Virus record (IMG/VR): IMGVR_UViG_3300005471_000033
Location: 1 to 39,348 of that record
Origin: a virus
Strand: one strand, 5' to 3'
DNA: 39,348 nucleotides
The position numbers and the translations under genes are program-made. Of the stretch, positions 20,961-29,307 are shown piece by piece (positions within the stretch are counted from its first letter, which is position 1; each line of letters starts with the position of its first letter). The notes under the pieces were generated by a model that was not told where the DNA came from, searched no databases, and saw only the letters and a list, made by a program, of their open reading frames with translations.

Positions 20961-21397
20961 GCGATCCCCGGCATCCGATACGAGGCCACGAAACGCGCGA
21001 GATGCGCCGGCCCGAGATGATGCTCGATGACTTTTCCATGGGATGAGCCATCGCTGTAGGCATGGATCATCGATAGGCCGCCGTGAACATAGTCACCCAC
21101 AATCCCAAGGTGCTGCGGGTCTTTGGCCCAGCGGATCACGATCACATCACCGGGTTGCATTTCATTCTTCGCGATGCGGGTCATCCATTGGTTGCAGTGC
21201 TCGAGCAGCGACTTTCCATCGGGACTGCGCGGATAGGCGGTGATATCGAATTCTGGAGCGATCAGTCCGAGCTCGCGCGCAACCCCGATCACCAGGCCGG
21301 CGCAGTCCACCAGAACCCCGCGCATGCGCTGTTGATGCCCGTAAGGCGTCCCGAGCCATTCCCTGGCCTGGCGTGCAATGGTGAGTCCATCGATCAC
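20957..21397 (-). CDS. NlpC/P60 cell-wall peptidase of the tail tip
   Basis: A 146-residue protein starting at GTG 21397 (GTGA overlap). The papain-like triad is visible: C32 in VDCAGLV, H96 in QHLGIV and H112 in MIHAY, with the GD-V.I-W strand (PGDVIVIRW, 82-90) of the family. In GTA-like tails the gp14 homologue sits in the tip and cuts peptidoglycan during DNA delivery. Gene order (DUF2460, DUF2163, NlpC, tip) supports that role. The first 15 residues form the usual helix. Confidence 0.85.
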   Translation of the reverse strand: MIDGLTIARQAREWLGTPYGHQQRMRGVLVDCAGLVIGVARELGLIAPEFDITAYPRSPDGKSLLEHCNQWMTRIAKNEMQPGDVIVIRWAKDPQHLGIVGDYVHGGLSMIHAYSDGSSHGKVIEHHLGPAHLARFVASYRMPGIA

Positions 21398-22299
21398 GTC
21401 CCGACTCCCGGAACCTTGGTGATCGTGTCGATCCCCGGAAGATGCGGTTCGCCCTGGAAGTTCAGGACGTTCGAGAACTTTGTCTTGCAGTCCTCGGTGA
21501 GTCGCTTTTGACATCCGGCAATCACGCTGTAGGCATCCCCGACATCGATATCGAACGGGAATGGGAGCGTGAAAGTGAACGTCTTGGTCGATTGGATGTA
21601 GGACCTGATCTGCCGTTCGTAGTTGGCATTGAGTCCGCTCGTGAATTTCAGAAACCCGGCCGTGAACCAGTCATCCGCTTCGGTGCGAGACGTATCGATG
21701 ACGATTTGCCGACTCGTGGAGGTCGTGATGGTCCCGGTCTCGGTCCAATCAGCCGGATCAAGACGGCATGGCGAGCCGCCTGAAACGCCGTCCGATTCGA
21801 TCGTCACTGGACCACCCGCAACCCTCGGGTAATCGGCAAAGTGAGCGCGGCATGTACGTTGCGTGACAATGCCAACGGGTTGCTGCAGTGCCTGCGTCAG
21901 CCCTCGGAACTCAAGCGTATAGCTTCCGGTATCGGTGATCTGCGCTTCGCCTGTCGTTCCTCGCTTGAGATCATTAACCCCGTCGCTGGTTGTCTCGTAG
22001 TTGATCTCGAAAAGATAGAAAGCCGCGTTGTCGTATCGACCTGCCTCAAGATCAGCCAGCAGATCAGGTTCGTCCGTGACAATTTTCAGTTCGAGGTTGT
22101 CGGCACCTAGGTTTGCTTGGGAAACCAACTGGCTGACATCGAGCCACGCCTCATAGACCAGTCCATCGATGACCAGGCTTTTGTCCAGAGTCGTCGCCGC
22201 GACGGTCGTGCCGTCGCGTAACGTCATCTCCAGACATTGGCAAATGGAAGTTGCTGGCAGCGCGTAGTGCGCCGCCAAAGCAATCGGGATTGTCTTCAT
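21394..22299 (-). CDS. DUF2163/BR0599-family tail hub protein, probable Fe-S binder
   Basis: A 301-residue protein. N-terminal residues 1-150 fit DUF2163 (CLEMTLRDGTTVAATT, VYEAWLDVSQL) and the rest fits the BR0599 domain. Four cysteines at 150 (RTCRAHF), 178 (SPCRL), 263 (AGCQKRL) and 271 (EDCKTKF) are in the positions that hold a 4Fe-4S cluster in the GTA hub and lambda gpL families. The protein would form part of the tail hub between tape measure and tip. It overlaps both neighbours by four bases. Confidence 0.82.
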   Translation of the reverse strand: MKTIPIALAAHYALPATSICQCLEMTLRDGTTVAATTLDKSLVIDGLVYEAWLDVSQLVSQANLGADNLELKIVTDEPDLLADLEAGRYDNAAFYLFEINYETTSDGVNDLKRGTTGEAQITDTGSYTLEFRGLTQALQQPVGIVTQRTCRAHFADYPRVAGGPVTIESDGVSGGSPCRLDPADWTETGTITTSTSRQIVIDTSRTEADDWFTAGFLKFTSGLNANYERQIRSYIQSTKTFTFTLPFPFDIDVGDAYSVIAGCQKRLTEDCKTKFSNVLNFQGEPHLPGIDTITKVPGVGT

Positions 22300-22913
22300 C
22301 CACGAATCTCGATCAGCGGGATCGAATCCCAGGAGATCAATAGGCCGTCATGCTGATTCTTGCTGACGATCTGCCCGACAAGTTTGTCAACGTCGAACCG
22401 AACCGGCACATCGAATTCGCCTGACCATGTGAGATTGGCCGCTGTCTTGGACGTCGTCGTCGTGACCACGCCAGTCGCCGTGTTCAAGGTGTAGTCGGCC
22501 GGCGTATTAAGGGTCGTCCCGGAATTCTTTAGCACGATTCCGGCAATCGGCTTCTTGATATCCCGCAGCGTCACATCGCTGCCGCTGACGTACTTCTTCT
22601 GAAGCTGAAAGGTCGTGCCCGTGATCCCTTCGACAACACCCTCAGTAATCGTCGCCTGGAAGTCCGCGAAGTCTTTGAACCGGAAGCCATCCTTGCGGCC
22701 TTTGACCGCGCGGAAGAATGCGCCGATCACCCGAAAATCGGCTTCCGTCTTGACGCCCGTACTGACATCGTATTCCTGGCGGCTGTCGGCCCAGTTCTGA
22801 TTCCTCGATTCCTCGCCACTGGTCACGGTCACGATGGACGTACTGAATGCGGGACCGCCTGTCGCCCCGAATGAAATTCTCTCGGGGAACCGTGGGGACT
22901 CCTTGAAGGCCAT
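22296..22913 (-). CDS. DUF2460 distal tail protein
   Basis: A 205-residue protein starting MAFKESPRFPERISFGATGG. The ERISFGATGGP.F.T.IV.. start, the RKDGFRFKDFADFQ segment (about 72-86) and the C-terminal GEFDVPVRFDVDKL motif are typical of DUF2460 (GTA orfg12). These are distal tail proteins that form the ring joining tube to hub. It directly follows the tape measure gene, as expected. Very confident on family and position. Confidence 0.88.
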   Translation of the reverse strand: MAFKESPRFPERISFGATGGPAFSTSIVTVTSGEESRNQNWADSRQEYDVSTGVKTEADFRVIGAFFRAVKGRKDGFRFKDFADFQATITEGVVEGITGTTFQLQKKYVSGSDVTLRDIKKPIAGIVLKNSGTTLNTPADYTLNTATGVVTTTTSKTAANLTWSGEFDVPVRFDVDKLVGQIVSKNQHDGLLISWDSIPLIEIRG

Positions 22914-25372
22914 CAGTTGTTTCTCCGGTCAGCCGTTGCCAGTTGTCGGGCGATGTCAGCACCAATCTGCATCGCAGTCTTTCGATCCGTCCCCGCTGGC
23001 GGCGACACAGAGATGTAGTTGTTCTGCGTGCGCTGATTGGTCGTGTTGCCCTTCAGAAGATCGTTCGGAAGGATTGTTCCTGCCGTCCTGGGCACGAATA
23101 GTTCAGGCCCCTTCTCGCCCACGACACTGAGCTTATTCAAGGGCGGATCGCCGCCGCCTGCAAAGAAGCCACCAAAGAGATTGGCGATTTGCGACACCAG
23201 GCCGCCGCTCGAGGAACCGCTGCCGGACCCGAACAGGCTGGAGACAAAACCACCTGCGCCACCTTGTCCGTTCGCACTGCCGAAGATTTCCTTGGCGATG
23301 TCCTTGGCTGCAAGTTCCGCGACACTGGACAGGATGTTCCGCGCGAAGTCATCGAAGGCATCGCTTGCAGACTTTGTGCCCTTGATGAAGTCAGCCAGCG
23401 GCGAGCTCAGGCTATCCTCAAGGCTCTTGTTGATCCGCTGCGCCAGAGGATCGATCTCGGCGCTTGCCTTCTTGACAGCCAAAGCAAGATCGGCCGCGCG
23501 GCGCTTGTCCTCATCGGTTCCGCTGACAGCCGCCAACTGTGCTGCCGCTGCGGCCTGCTCCTGAAGTTGCTGGATCGCGACCTTGCGCGCATCCCGAATC
23601 GCCGCCAGCGTCTCGAGCTCGCCCTTCCCGCCGTTCGCGGCGTCGAGGTAAATCTCCTGCTCGCGGCGCGATTGGTCGGATAGAAGGTTGTTGTAGTCCT
23701 TCTGGAGTTGAATCGAAGTGGCCTGGAACTCGAGCCGCTGCTGTAGCCGCACAGCATCTTGCGGATCACCGCCAGCCTGCTGGATCAGCCTCTGAGCGTC
23801 CCTGAACTGCTGTGCAATACGTATCTGCGTAGCCCCGAAGTCATTCCCGCTCAATTGCAGGATTTGCGCCTTCAGGTTGTCATAGGAATCCGCTAACTGT
23901 TCGGCCGCGCGCTGGCTGGCCTGGTTCGCCAGAATCTCGGTTGCGGATGCCTTGGTGACCGCTTCGGCCCTTTGCTGGACTGCCAGCTTGATCTTTTCTT
24001 CGGCCGCCACCCGATCGGCCGGCTTCGACAACGGATTGCTGATGAATGCGCGCTGTGCTGCGATCTCACGATCGATCGCCTCGAGTTGATCCTTCAGCGC
24101 TTCATCGCGAATGTTCTTCTGCTGCGTGAAGAAATCGCGTTGACTCAGGAGCCCTTCCTGATAGGCGCCTTCGAGGTAGGTATTACCTACCTGCAAGGCA
24201 TCGGCCTGGGACTTGGCGAAGTCCTGAATCAGCTTGATCTGTCCATCGAGTTGCTTCTTGAGCGCTGCCGCTGCTTCGTTGTCGGCGCTCTCATCGCGAC
24301 GAGGCGTCAGCTTGCGCTTCGGCGTCGCTGCGGTCGGCTGCGTGTCGGTCTTCTTCTGGCCGTTCAATACCGCATCGAAGAACTTGACAGCAGAATCTTT
24401 GGCACTTGCCAGATCGTTGGCTGTCTCTTTCCCGATGTTGAAGGCGCCCTTGAAGTCGAACTTGCTCGCGGCTTCTACTGCGGCGATCAAGCCACCGAAG
24501 GCTTTCCCGACCCCGACAATGCCGATGACAGCAGCGCCAGCCGTCGCAACGATTCCCTTGAAAGCTTCCGCGATCGTCGTAGCTACTCCACGGAATTGAT
24601 CGCCGTTTTCCTTGTTTTCCAGCCAAAGGTCAGCTAGCCCCTGGAGTGTCGGAAGCAACTCGGACGCGAGCGTTTGACCGAACGCGCCACTCAGAAGCTT
24701 GAGCTTCCCGAGCGTGTCATTGAACTGGTCGGCCTGCTCCGCCGTCTGCTGGGTGACGCCGCTGTAGCGCTTGTAATACTCGATGTTCTTCAGCAGAGCA
24801 TCGCCGCCATCGTTCAGAAGCGCGAGTTGATCAGCACCAGCCTTACCCAGGACATTCGTTGCCGCTGCGGTCTTCAGAGCGCCTTCTTCAGCGCCTGCGA
24901 AGCCATCGGCGAGCTTGGCGAAGATCTGATCCGGCGTCTGCGTCTTCAAATCTTGAAGGCTGATCCCTAAATCCTTGAAGTCCGCGATCGCGTTCTTGTT
25001 TCCACCGAGCGCGCTGGCGATGGACTTGTCCATCTTCACGAAAGCGGCGGTCACGCCTTCAAGATCGCCACCGGCCTGCGATGCAGCAAAGCCAATCCCG
25101 CCAAGAGTCTCGACTGCAATGCCCGTCTTCTTCGACAGATCGTTCAGATGATCAGCGGAATCGATCGTGCTCTTGATGAGCGCAGTGAAGCCCGCAATCG
25201 TTCCTGCTCCCAGCGTGATCGCGCCGAGCTTGACGATCGTATCCCCGAGCGCCTTCCCGGCGTCGGCGGCTTCCTTCTTGAACTTGGTGAGTTGCTTTGC
25301 CGCTCGGTCGGTATCCGTCTGGAAACTGCCCGTGCGCAGCAAAAGATCAACAATGATCGAGCCCGCTGCCAT
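22913..25372 (-). CDS. Tape measure protein
   Basis: An 819-residue protein, the longest helical one in the tail block. It starts MAAGSIIVDLLLRTGSFQTD, then has a long Ala/Lys/Asp-rich helical region, hydrophobic segments around 45-65 and 275-300 (GIVATAGAAVIGIVGVGKAF), and coiled-coil stretches at about 400-620. The C-terminal 150 residues contain a Gly-rich part and the GEKGPELFVP motif common to tape measure proteins. By the 1.5-angstrom-per-residue rule the tail would be roughly 120 nm. AAGGAA precedes ATG 25372, which follows the chaperone stop by two bases. Confidence 0.88.
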   Translation of the reverse strand: MAAGSIIVDLLLRTGSFQTDTDRAAKQLTKFKKEAADAGKALGDTIVKLGAITLGAGTIAGFTALIKSTIDSADHLNDLSKKTGIAVETLGGIGFAASQAGGDLEGVTAAFVKMDKSIASALGGNKNAIADFKDLGISLQDLKTQTPDQIFAKLADGFAGAEEGALKTAAATNVLGKAGADQLALLNDGGDALLKNIEYYKRYSGVTQQTAEQADQFNDTLGKLKLLSGAFGQTLASELLPTLQGLADLWLENKENGDQFRGVATTIAEAFKGIVATAGAAVIGIVGVGKAFGGLIAAVEAASKFDFKGAFNIGKETANDLASAKDSAVKFFDAVLNGQKKTDTQPTAATPKRKLTPRRDESADNEAAAALKKQLDGQIKLIQDFAKSQADALQVGNTYLEGAYQEGLLSQRDFFTQQKNIRDEALKDQLEAIDREIAAQRAFISNPLSKPADRVAAEEKIKLAVQQRAEAVTKASATEILANQASQRAAEQLADSYDNLKAQILQLSGNDFGATQIRIAQQFRDAQRLIQQAGGDPQDAVRLQQRLEFQATSIQLQKDYNNLLSDQSRREQEIYLDAANGGKGELETLAAIRDARKVAIQQLQEQAAAAAQLAAVSGTDEDKRRAADLALAVKKASAEIDPLAQRINKSLEDSLSSPLADFIKGTKSASDAFDDFARNILSSVAELAAKDIAKEIFGSANGQGGAGGFVSSLFGSGSGSSSGGLVSQIANLFGGFFAGGGDPPLNKLSVVGEKGPELFVPRTAGTILPNDLLKGNTTNQRTQNNYISVSPPAGTDRKTAMQIGADIARQLATADRRNN

Positions 25373-25374
25373 CC

Positions 25375-26006
25375 CTATTCCTTCGCCTTCGGCTTGATGC
25401 CAAACGTTTTCAAGGTTCGCATATCGGACTCACTCAAGCCTTGAGGTTTTAGTTGGGGCGCCAGCCATTCCAATAGTGGATCGATACCCGAAGGCCCGCT
25501 TCTGCTGGAGTAGGCCACGAGTGCTGCTGGCCGGTGGAAGCGATGGTAGTCATCGAATGGGTGAGCCCGATAGAACGCAATCCAGAACTCGAATTCATCG
25601 GGGGTCATCACCCCCTTCCACTCATCGATCGTGCGACCGCCGAGTGCGAGGGCTAGGATTCCCCAGAACCATTCTTCGCCCCTGGCTCCGACGCTTTTCC
25701 CCGGCCGCTGGGCCGGTTGACTTGCATGGCGCCTTGGTACATGGAATCGACAACGCCCTGATCGAGCGTGCCGACCTGTTCGATTGTCAGGGATTGTTTG
25801 CCATCGGCTTCGCAGAGGCTACAGGCCACCAAGCGAATGATGGCCTGCGCCATCAGGCCAGGATCGCCAGAAGCGACCCCCGCCTGAAAGCGGGTCCACT
25901 CGAAGGAGCCCACGCGCTTGAACGGGAACTTGGCGACGGTCCCATCCGCCAGGTTGACATCACATTCCTGGATGGCCGCTTGGGCCATCAGTTTCGTGAT
26001 ATCCAT
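25375..26006 (-). CDS. Tail assembly chaperone G-T fusion made by -1 frameshift
   Basis: Translation starts at ATG 26006. At the heptamer G-GGA-AAA (25701-25695 on the minus strand) ribosomes can slip back one base. The -1 frame then stays open from AGC (25695) to TAG at 25377-25375. It adds about 106 residues beginning SVGARGEEWFWGILALALGG after 104 shared residues, giving about 210 in all. The T part has TIDEWKG and EFEFWIAFYRAHPFDD. This is the lambda G/G-T arrangement, positioned between the major tail gene and the tape measure. The T part has its own internal ATGs but no ribosome site, which supports frameshifting. Confidence 0.8.
25653..26006 (-). CDS. Tail assembly chaperone G-type (zero-frame product)
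   Basis: A 117-residue protein starting MDITKLMAQAAIQECDVNLA, overlapping the major tail gene by one base (TGATG). It has an N-terminal beta part with VAKFPFKRVGSFEW, then helices (FQAGVASGDPGLMAQAIIRL) and a basic, Gly/Ser-rich tail that contains the slip site. The zero-frame end is short and unstructured, as in lambda gpG. It would coat the tape measure during tail assembly. Confidence 0.75.
   Translation of the reverse strand: MDITKLMAQAAIQECDVNLADGTVAKFPFKRVGSFEWTRFQAGVASGDPGLMAQAIIRLVACSLCEADGKQSLTIEQVGTLDQGVVDSMYQGAMQVNRPSGRGKASEPGAKNGSGES
25695..25701 (-). promoter_or_regulatory. Slippery heptamer for -1 frameshifting
   Basis: On the minus strand GGGAAAA sits in phase as G-GGA-AAA within codons CGG GGA AAA GCG of the G-type gene. 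It matches the X-XXY-YYZ rule and is close to lambda's G-GGA-AAG. The first -1 codon is AGC. A GC-rich stretch precedes it; no obvious strong downstream pseudoknot is seen by eye. Confidence 0.75.
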
Positions 26007-26494
26007 CAGGCGGCCGGATGGAACGTCGTGGTGCCGCTCGGTTGGATCGTCAGCGTCCCGCGGACGACCTCATTGGTTGCTGCGTCGATGGTGAGGTTCG
26101 AGACGTAGCCATCGAACGTCAGGCAGGTGCGTGCGTTCGGCGGGTCGAGCTCGAAGTTGCTTGTGACGGTCGGGGCGGTCGAGGAATCGCTCAGGCCCAC
26201 CAGCCAACTGACAACGGAGTTGCTGTCGCGCATGGTGAATAGCGATTCGTGGGAACCGTCGCCCTTGTACAGGATGAACGGAACGGAGACTTCGCTCGCA
26301 TCGGCGAAGCCGCCGACGTAGGTGCGATACGCGCCGGTCTCATCGAGACAGGTCGTGTCGATCTTGTCCTTAGAGCCACCGCCGATGCCGGTGATCCCGG
26401 TCGGGCATGTCAGCTTCACAGCGGCATGGGTGACGGGATCAACGAAATAGAGATGGGTGCCCTTGGTCTCAAAGGCGTTGTCAACGACGGCCAT
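26006..26494 (-). CDS. Major tail tube protein
   Basis: A 162-residue protein; ATG 26494 has AAGGAG six bases upstream, one of the strongest ribosome sites here. The fold is beta-rich: TKGTHLYFVDP, then a GGGSKDKIDTTCLDE segment, SEVSVPFILYKGD, and a final LTFDGYVSNLTIDAATNEVV with RGTLTIQPSG. This is the pattern of siphophage tail-tube subunits. Its place between the completion genes and the chaperone pair agrees. An intrinsic terminator lies just upstream. High copy is expected. Confidence 0.8.
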   Translation of the reverse strand: MAVVDNAFETKGTHLYFVDPVTHAAVKLTCPTGITGIGGGSKDKIDTTCLDETGAYRTYVGGFADASEVSVPFILYKGDGSHESLFTMRDSNSVVSWLVGLSDSSTAPTVTSNFELDPPNARTCLTFDGYVSNLTIDAATNEVVRGTLTIQPSGTTTFHPAA

Positions 26495-26506
26495 GATGGC
26501 TCCTTG

Positions 26507-26531
26507 AAAAAGAAAACCCGCCATCGGCGGG
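26507..26531 (-). terminator. Intrinsic terminator upstream of the major tail gene
   Basis: On the minus strand CCCGCC-GAT-GGCGGG (26531-26517) is followed directly by TTTTCTTTTT (26516-26507). Arms pair perfectly and the U-tract is strong, so this is a standard factor-independent terminator. It ends just before the major tail protein ribosome site, inside the late operon. It would either thin transcription or require antitermination by the Q-like protein. Confidence 0.8.
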
Positions 26532-26560
26532 CAGGGTGGGTGAAAGCGGTTGGTCCCCGG

Positions 26561-26923
26561 CTATCTGCCGAAGAAATCGAATTGAAGCCCGATTCGGTAG
26601 AGCTTCGTTTCGGGTTCCTGCTCATCGAGCAGGGTCGATGTCATGTGCGCAATGGGCTCGATGGCATCGCGCACCGCCGTAGCGAGCGTATCGATGTCAT
26701 CGGAATTCTGGTGCCAGCAATCGATCTGTACCGTCTGACGGTCGGTCGGTGGCAGATCACTGAGATTGTTTTCGGGGACGCTGGAGACGAGCGTCCATGT
26801 GATGTAAGGCAGCGTCAGCCCTTGCGGCGCCGCGCCATGCCGATAGATTCGGGCCGGACTCGTGCCGACAATGGCCCGAACCGAGGCAGAAGCCTTCAAT
26901 GCCGGGAAGACGGGAGGCAACAT
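26561..26923 (-). CDS. DUF3168 tail completion protein
   Basis: A 120-residue protein starting MLPPVFPALKASASVRAIVG. The P.LPYITWTLVSSVPE..LS...PTDRQTVQIDCW segment and the C-terminal LYRIGLQFDFFGR are the standard DUF3168 signature. Family members complete or terminate the tail tube. It lies between the gp10-like gene and the major tail gene in the usual order, overlapping its neighbour by one base. Confidence 0.82.
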   Translation of the reverse strand: MLPPVFPALKASASVRAIVGTSPARIYRHGAAPQGLTLPYITWTLVSSVPENNLSDLPPTDRQTVQIDCWHQNSDDIDTLATAVRDAIEPIAHMTSTLLDEQEPETKLYRIGLQFDFFGR

Positions 26924-27423
26924 CAGGCGCCCCCTTGCTTCATCAGTTTGGTGGCGATCCTGTCGATCGCTGCCACGAGCTCAGTCTCGACCGTCCGAAT
27001 GGCTTCTGCTGCCTTCGATTGGAAGGCCGGACGAATCCACGGCTCGGCCGGTTGTTTGCTCGATCCGTACTCGAGTAGCTGGGCAGTCTTGAGCGTCGTC
27101 ACCGCTTTGCCACTCACACGCGCATAGGTCTTTCGGCGAACCCGGACAAGATAGCGCTCGCCATTCCCGTCGGTCGGCGGCTTGCCTCGGCTGACAATGA
27201 CGTTTTTCGCCAGTAGGCCCGTCGATAGGCTTTCTTCCTGGGTCTGGTTGGAAGTCACGACCCGGAGATTGGCAATCTCGGCCTTGCGGATGACAACAGC
27301 GCCCTTCCTGAGCGCCGTCTTGACCGGACCACCGCGCTTGCTCACGACCTCGGCCGGTAATGAGCGAAGCATCTCGTAGACGCCATCCAGGCCCGTGAGT
27401 TGAATGGTGGTGGTGTCAGCCAT
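26923..27423 (-). CDS. HK97 gp10-like head-tail joining protein
   Basis: A 166-residue protein. Residues 5-65 (IQLTGLDGVYEMLRSLPAEV, then VKTALRKGAVVIRKAE) match the HK97-gp10 family, and the C-terminal half has the TAQLLEYGSSKQPAEPWIRP motif, which is highly typical. These proteins join or gate the head-tail interface. In this phage the gene is separated from the other head-completion genes by the six-gene sugar cassette. ATG 27423 overlaps the cassette's last stop, so the cassette is translationally joined. Confidence 0.85.
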   Translation of the reverse strand: MADTTTIQLTGLDGVYEMLRSLPAEVVSKRGGPVKTALRKGAVVIRKAEIANLRVVTSNQTQEESLSTGLLAKNVIVSRGKPPTDGNGERYLVRVRRKTYARVSGKAVTTLKTAQLLEYGSSKQPAEPWIRPAFQSKAAEAIRTVETELVAAIDRIATKLMKQGGA

Positions 27424-28064
27424 CAGATATACGCCTGCCGCAGGAATTCATGCTCGGCGTGCCATGCCTCTGCGCCGTTGGCATTCCTATAATGCCAAAA
27501 GCCAGGACTGCCCGCCGTCCAATGGAGAAGCTTTGCGCCTTCGGGACTGCCGTTCTCATCCACGAGGACATTCCACTCGGCTGGGAGTTCGCCGATTCGG
27601 TCATCATCGAAGCCCGCAAACTGCTGCTGGCCCCTTCGACTCCATGTGACACTTTGCCATTCAGGCGCGGCACAGTTGATGAGTTGCAGGCTGGACCAGT
27701 TCTTGCGCGGATAGTCCACGTTCGGGCACTGCATCGCCGTGCCGATGTACTTGATCGGGTTGCGCGTCTTGTAGCTGTTCTTCACGACCTGAACCGCGAA
27801 CTTCTCATCCCGCAGTGCCCACAGTTCGGCCATGTCGCCGATGCAGAGCATGTCGCAGGCATCCGCGAAGATCGCCCAACCTTCGAACTTGCATAGCTCG
27901 GCGACCTTGAAGCGCGCATAGACGAATGTGTTCGAGCCATCGGCTTGGTCGTCGCTTACTGGCGTGAAAGCCACCGGAACCGAACAAGTCCGAATCACTG
28001 ACGAGCAGAAGACATGGTAGCCAAAGGCTTCGCGCTCGTCGTATCCTGCAAAAACGCGAATCAC
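27423..28064 (-). CDS. GT8-like glycosyltransferase
   Basis: A 213-residue protein starting at GTG 28064 (GTGA overlap). An N-terminal FAGYDEREAFGYHVFCSSVI segment resembles GT8/GT-A enzymes. Residues about 60-80 (FEGWAIFADACDMLCIGDMA) carry an acidic D-x-x-D in the place of the metal-binding DxD, and a conserved K..YIGTAMQCPN and LLHWTAGSPGFWHY follow, like HYTDG.P motifs of GT8. A UDP-sugar donor and Mn2+ are inferred from family. It is the last gene of the cassette and the one with the clearest GT-A features. Confidence 0.7.
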   Translation of the reverse strand: MIRVFAGYDEREAFGYHVFCSSVIRTCSVPVAFTPVSDDQADGSNTFVYARFKVAELCKFEGWAIFADACDMLCIGDMAELWALRDEKFAVQVVKNSYKTRNPIKYIGTAMQCPNVDYPRKNWSSLQLINCAAPEWQSVTWSRRGQQQFAGFDDDRIGELPAEWNVLVDENGSPEGAKLLHWTAGSPGFWHYRNANGAEAWHAEHEFLRQAYI

Positions 28065-28621
28065 TTGATTGCCTCCAGCCGCATATCCCGATGGTCCCGT
28101 CCTGCCGGATGAAACTGTGTTTGACGCTCGGCCACTTTCTTGAATCCGTGATCTCTCAGCAAGGCGGAGAGTTCATCCGGCGACCAGCCCCAGGGGTGGC
28201 ACATGAATTTGTCCCCCGTCCTCGGATCGCCATAGATTCCCCACCGCGCGAGTTGGTCCGGGTCTTTGCCCCCGCGCTTGCGACCTGATAGGTAGTTTTC
28301 GCAGCACTTCACGAGGTTCGGCAGTTCGAGGATCAAGGTTCCGCGTTGCCGAAGCAGCCTGGACCATTCACGAAGAACCGCGTCGCATTCCCAGCGGTAG
28401 AAGTGCTCGAAGACATGGATTGCCATCAATGTATTGGCGCATCCGTCTGGCAGCGGAATCTCCTTGGCATCGCATAGCAACTCAGGTGCTCGAGGCGCGT
28501 TCGGATTGCGCTGGATGTCGCAGTTGAACCAGCCGTCCATCACCCGGGCGCCGCACCCCACGTTGAGTTTGAGACCATCAACAGGAATTTCCACGCTTGT
28601 GCCGCCTCTGAGTTTTTCCAT
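28061..28621 (-). CDS. SAM-dependent methyltransferase (class I)
   Basis: A 186-residue protein. Motif I is LNVGCG near residue 19-24, followed by the acidic loop CDI near 34; motif II/post-I regions include LPDGCANTLMAIHVFEHFYRW and motif III LLRQRGTLILELPNL. This is the Methyltransf_11 pattern seen in sugar- or lipid-modifying enzymes. It overlaps the upstream transferase gene by 82 bases in another frame; a GTG further in is possible. In a glycosylation cassette it would cap or methylate a transferred sugar, but the substrate is not visible. Confidence 0.78.
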   Translation of the reverse strand: MEKLRGGTSVEIPVDGLKLNVGCGARVMDGWFNCDIQRNPNAPRAPELLCDAKEIPLPDGCANTLMAIHVFEHFYRWECDAVLREWSRLLRQRGTLILELPNLVKCCENYLSGRKRGGKDPDQLARWGIYGDPRTGDKFMCHPWGWSPDELSALLRDHGFKKVAERQTQFHPAGRDHRDMRLEAIK

Positions 28622-29307
28622 TGCCACCAGGCCAATCGTTGCAAGAAAGCCAATCGTTCTTCGTGCGAGGGATTCCTAGGAGCCGCGAGATCTGAGCCAT
28701 AGAGCTCTGCTGCCGCCCCATCCTCGCAGACCACCGGAACCCCCGCGATACAGGCATCGATCGCCACGTTCGAGTGCCGGCAGACCACCAGCGCTGCATT
28801 CTTCAGGAGCCGTTCGATCGGCTGATCGCTGACCCGGCATCCGGTCCATTCCTCGGGGCGCTTGGCCTTGTAATAGATGCGCGACTCAGGATAGGTCCGC
28901 TTGATCCGCCAGAGCGTTTTCTTCTCCCACTCCTGGCCCCTGAACCCGAGCATCGAGCGTGACTTCGTGCCCATGCCGGCGAGCAGGATGTGCCCGGTCG
29001 GCTTGTAGTCATTCCGCAGCGTGATCCCGCTGGACCTGAACCGATCGGCTGGCGCCTGCGGCATGTTCCTTGGATGCTCATATCCCACGACCACGCGCAT
29101 CGCCTCCTGCCGGTTCCAGTAGCCCAAGTCCCAGCAGATGCGGGTTCCCTGGTGCGCCTTCCACCACTTCAATCGCTCGGGATGCCCGACGCCATAGAGC
29201 ATCAGGATTTCACTGTTGCCCTCGTACCGTTCCGTGATCTTGACCGGGATCGGTGCCGCCTCGGCCATCGCTCGCAGCATCCTCAAGCCACGTTGGCTCC
29301 CGGCCAT
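28540..29307 (-). CDS. Glycosyltransferase-like protein (capsule-type), paralogue of 30143-30835
   Basis: A 255-residue protein starting MAGSQRGLRMLRAMAEAAPI at ATG 29307 (TGATG). Its C-terminal half has GHILLAGMGTKSRSMLGF, then VVCRHSNVAIDACIAGVPVV and CEDG, the G-S/N-x-A-x-x-A...G-PV pattern of GT-B capsule/LPS transferases. The end (LQRLAWWQWKNSEAAQAW) closely matches the end of the protein from 30143-30835 (LRNLAWAQWELHEIESGEAF), showing the two are related. A nucleotide-sugar donor is inferred. Fold call moderate; exact sugar unknown. Confidence 0.6.
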   Translation of the reverse strand: MAGSQRGLRMLRAMAEAAPIPVKITERYEGNSEILMLYGVGHPERLKWWKAHQGTRICWDLGYWNRQEAMRVVVGYEHPRNMPQAPADRFRSSGITLRNDYKPTGHILLAGMGTKSRSMLGFRGQEWEKKTLWRIKRTYPESRIYYKAKRPEEWTGCRVSDQPIERLLKNAALVVCRHSNVAIDACIAGVPVVCEDGAAAELYGSDLAAPRNPSHEERLAFLQRLAWWQWKNSEAAQAWKFLLMVSNSTWGAAPG

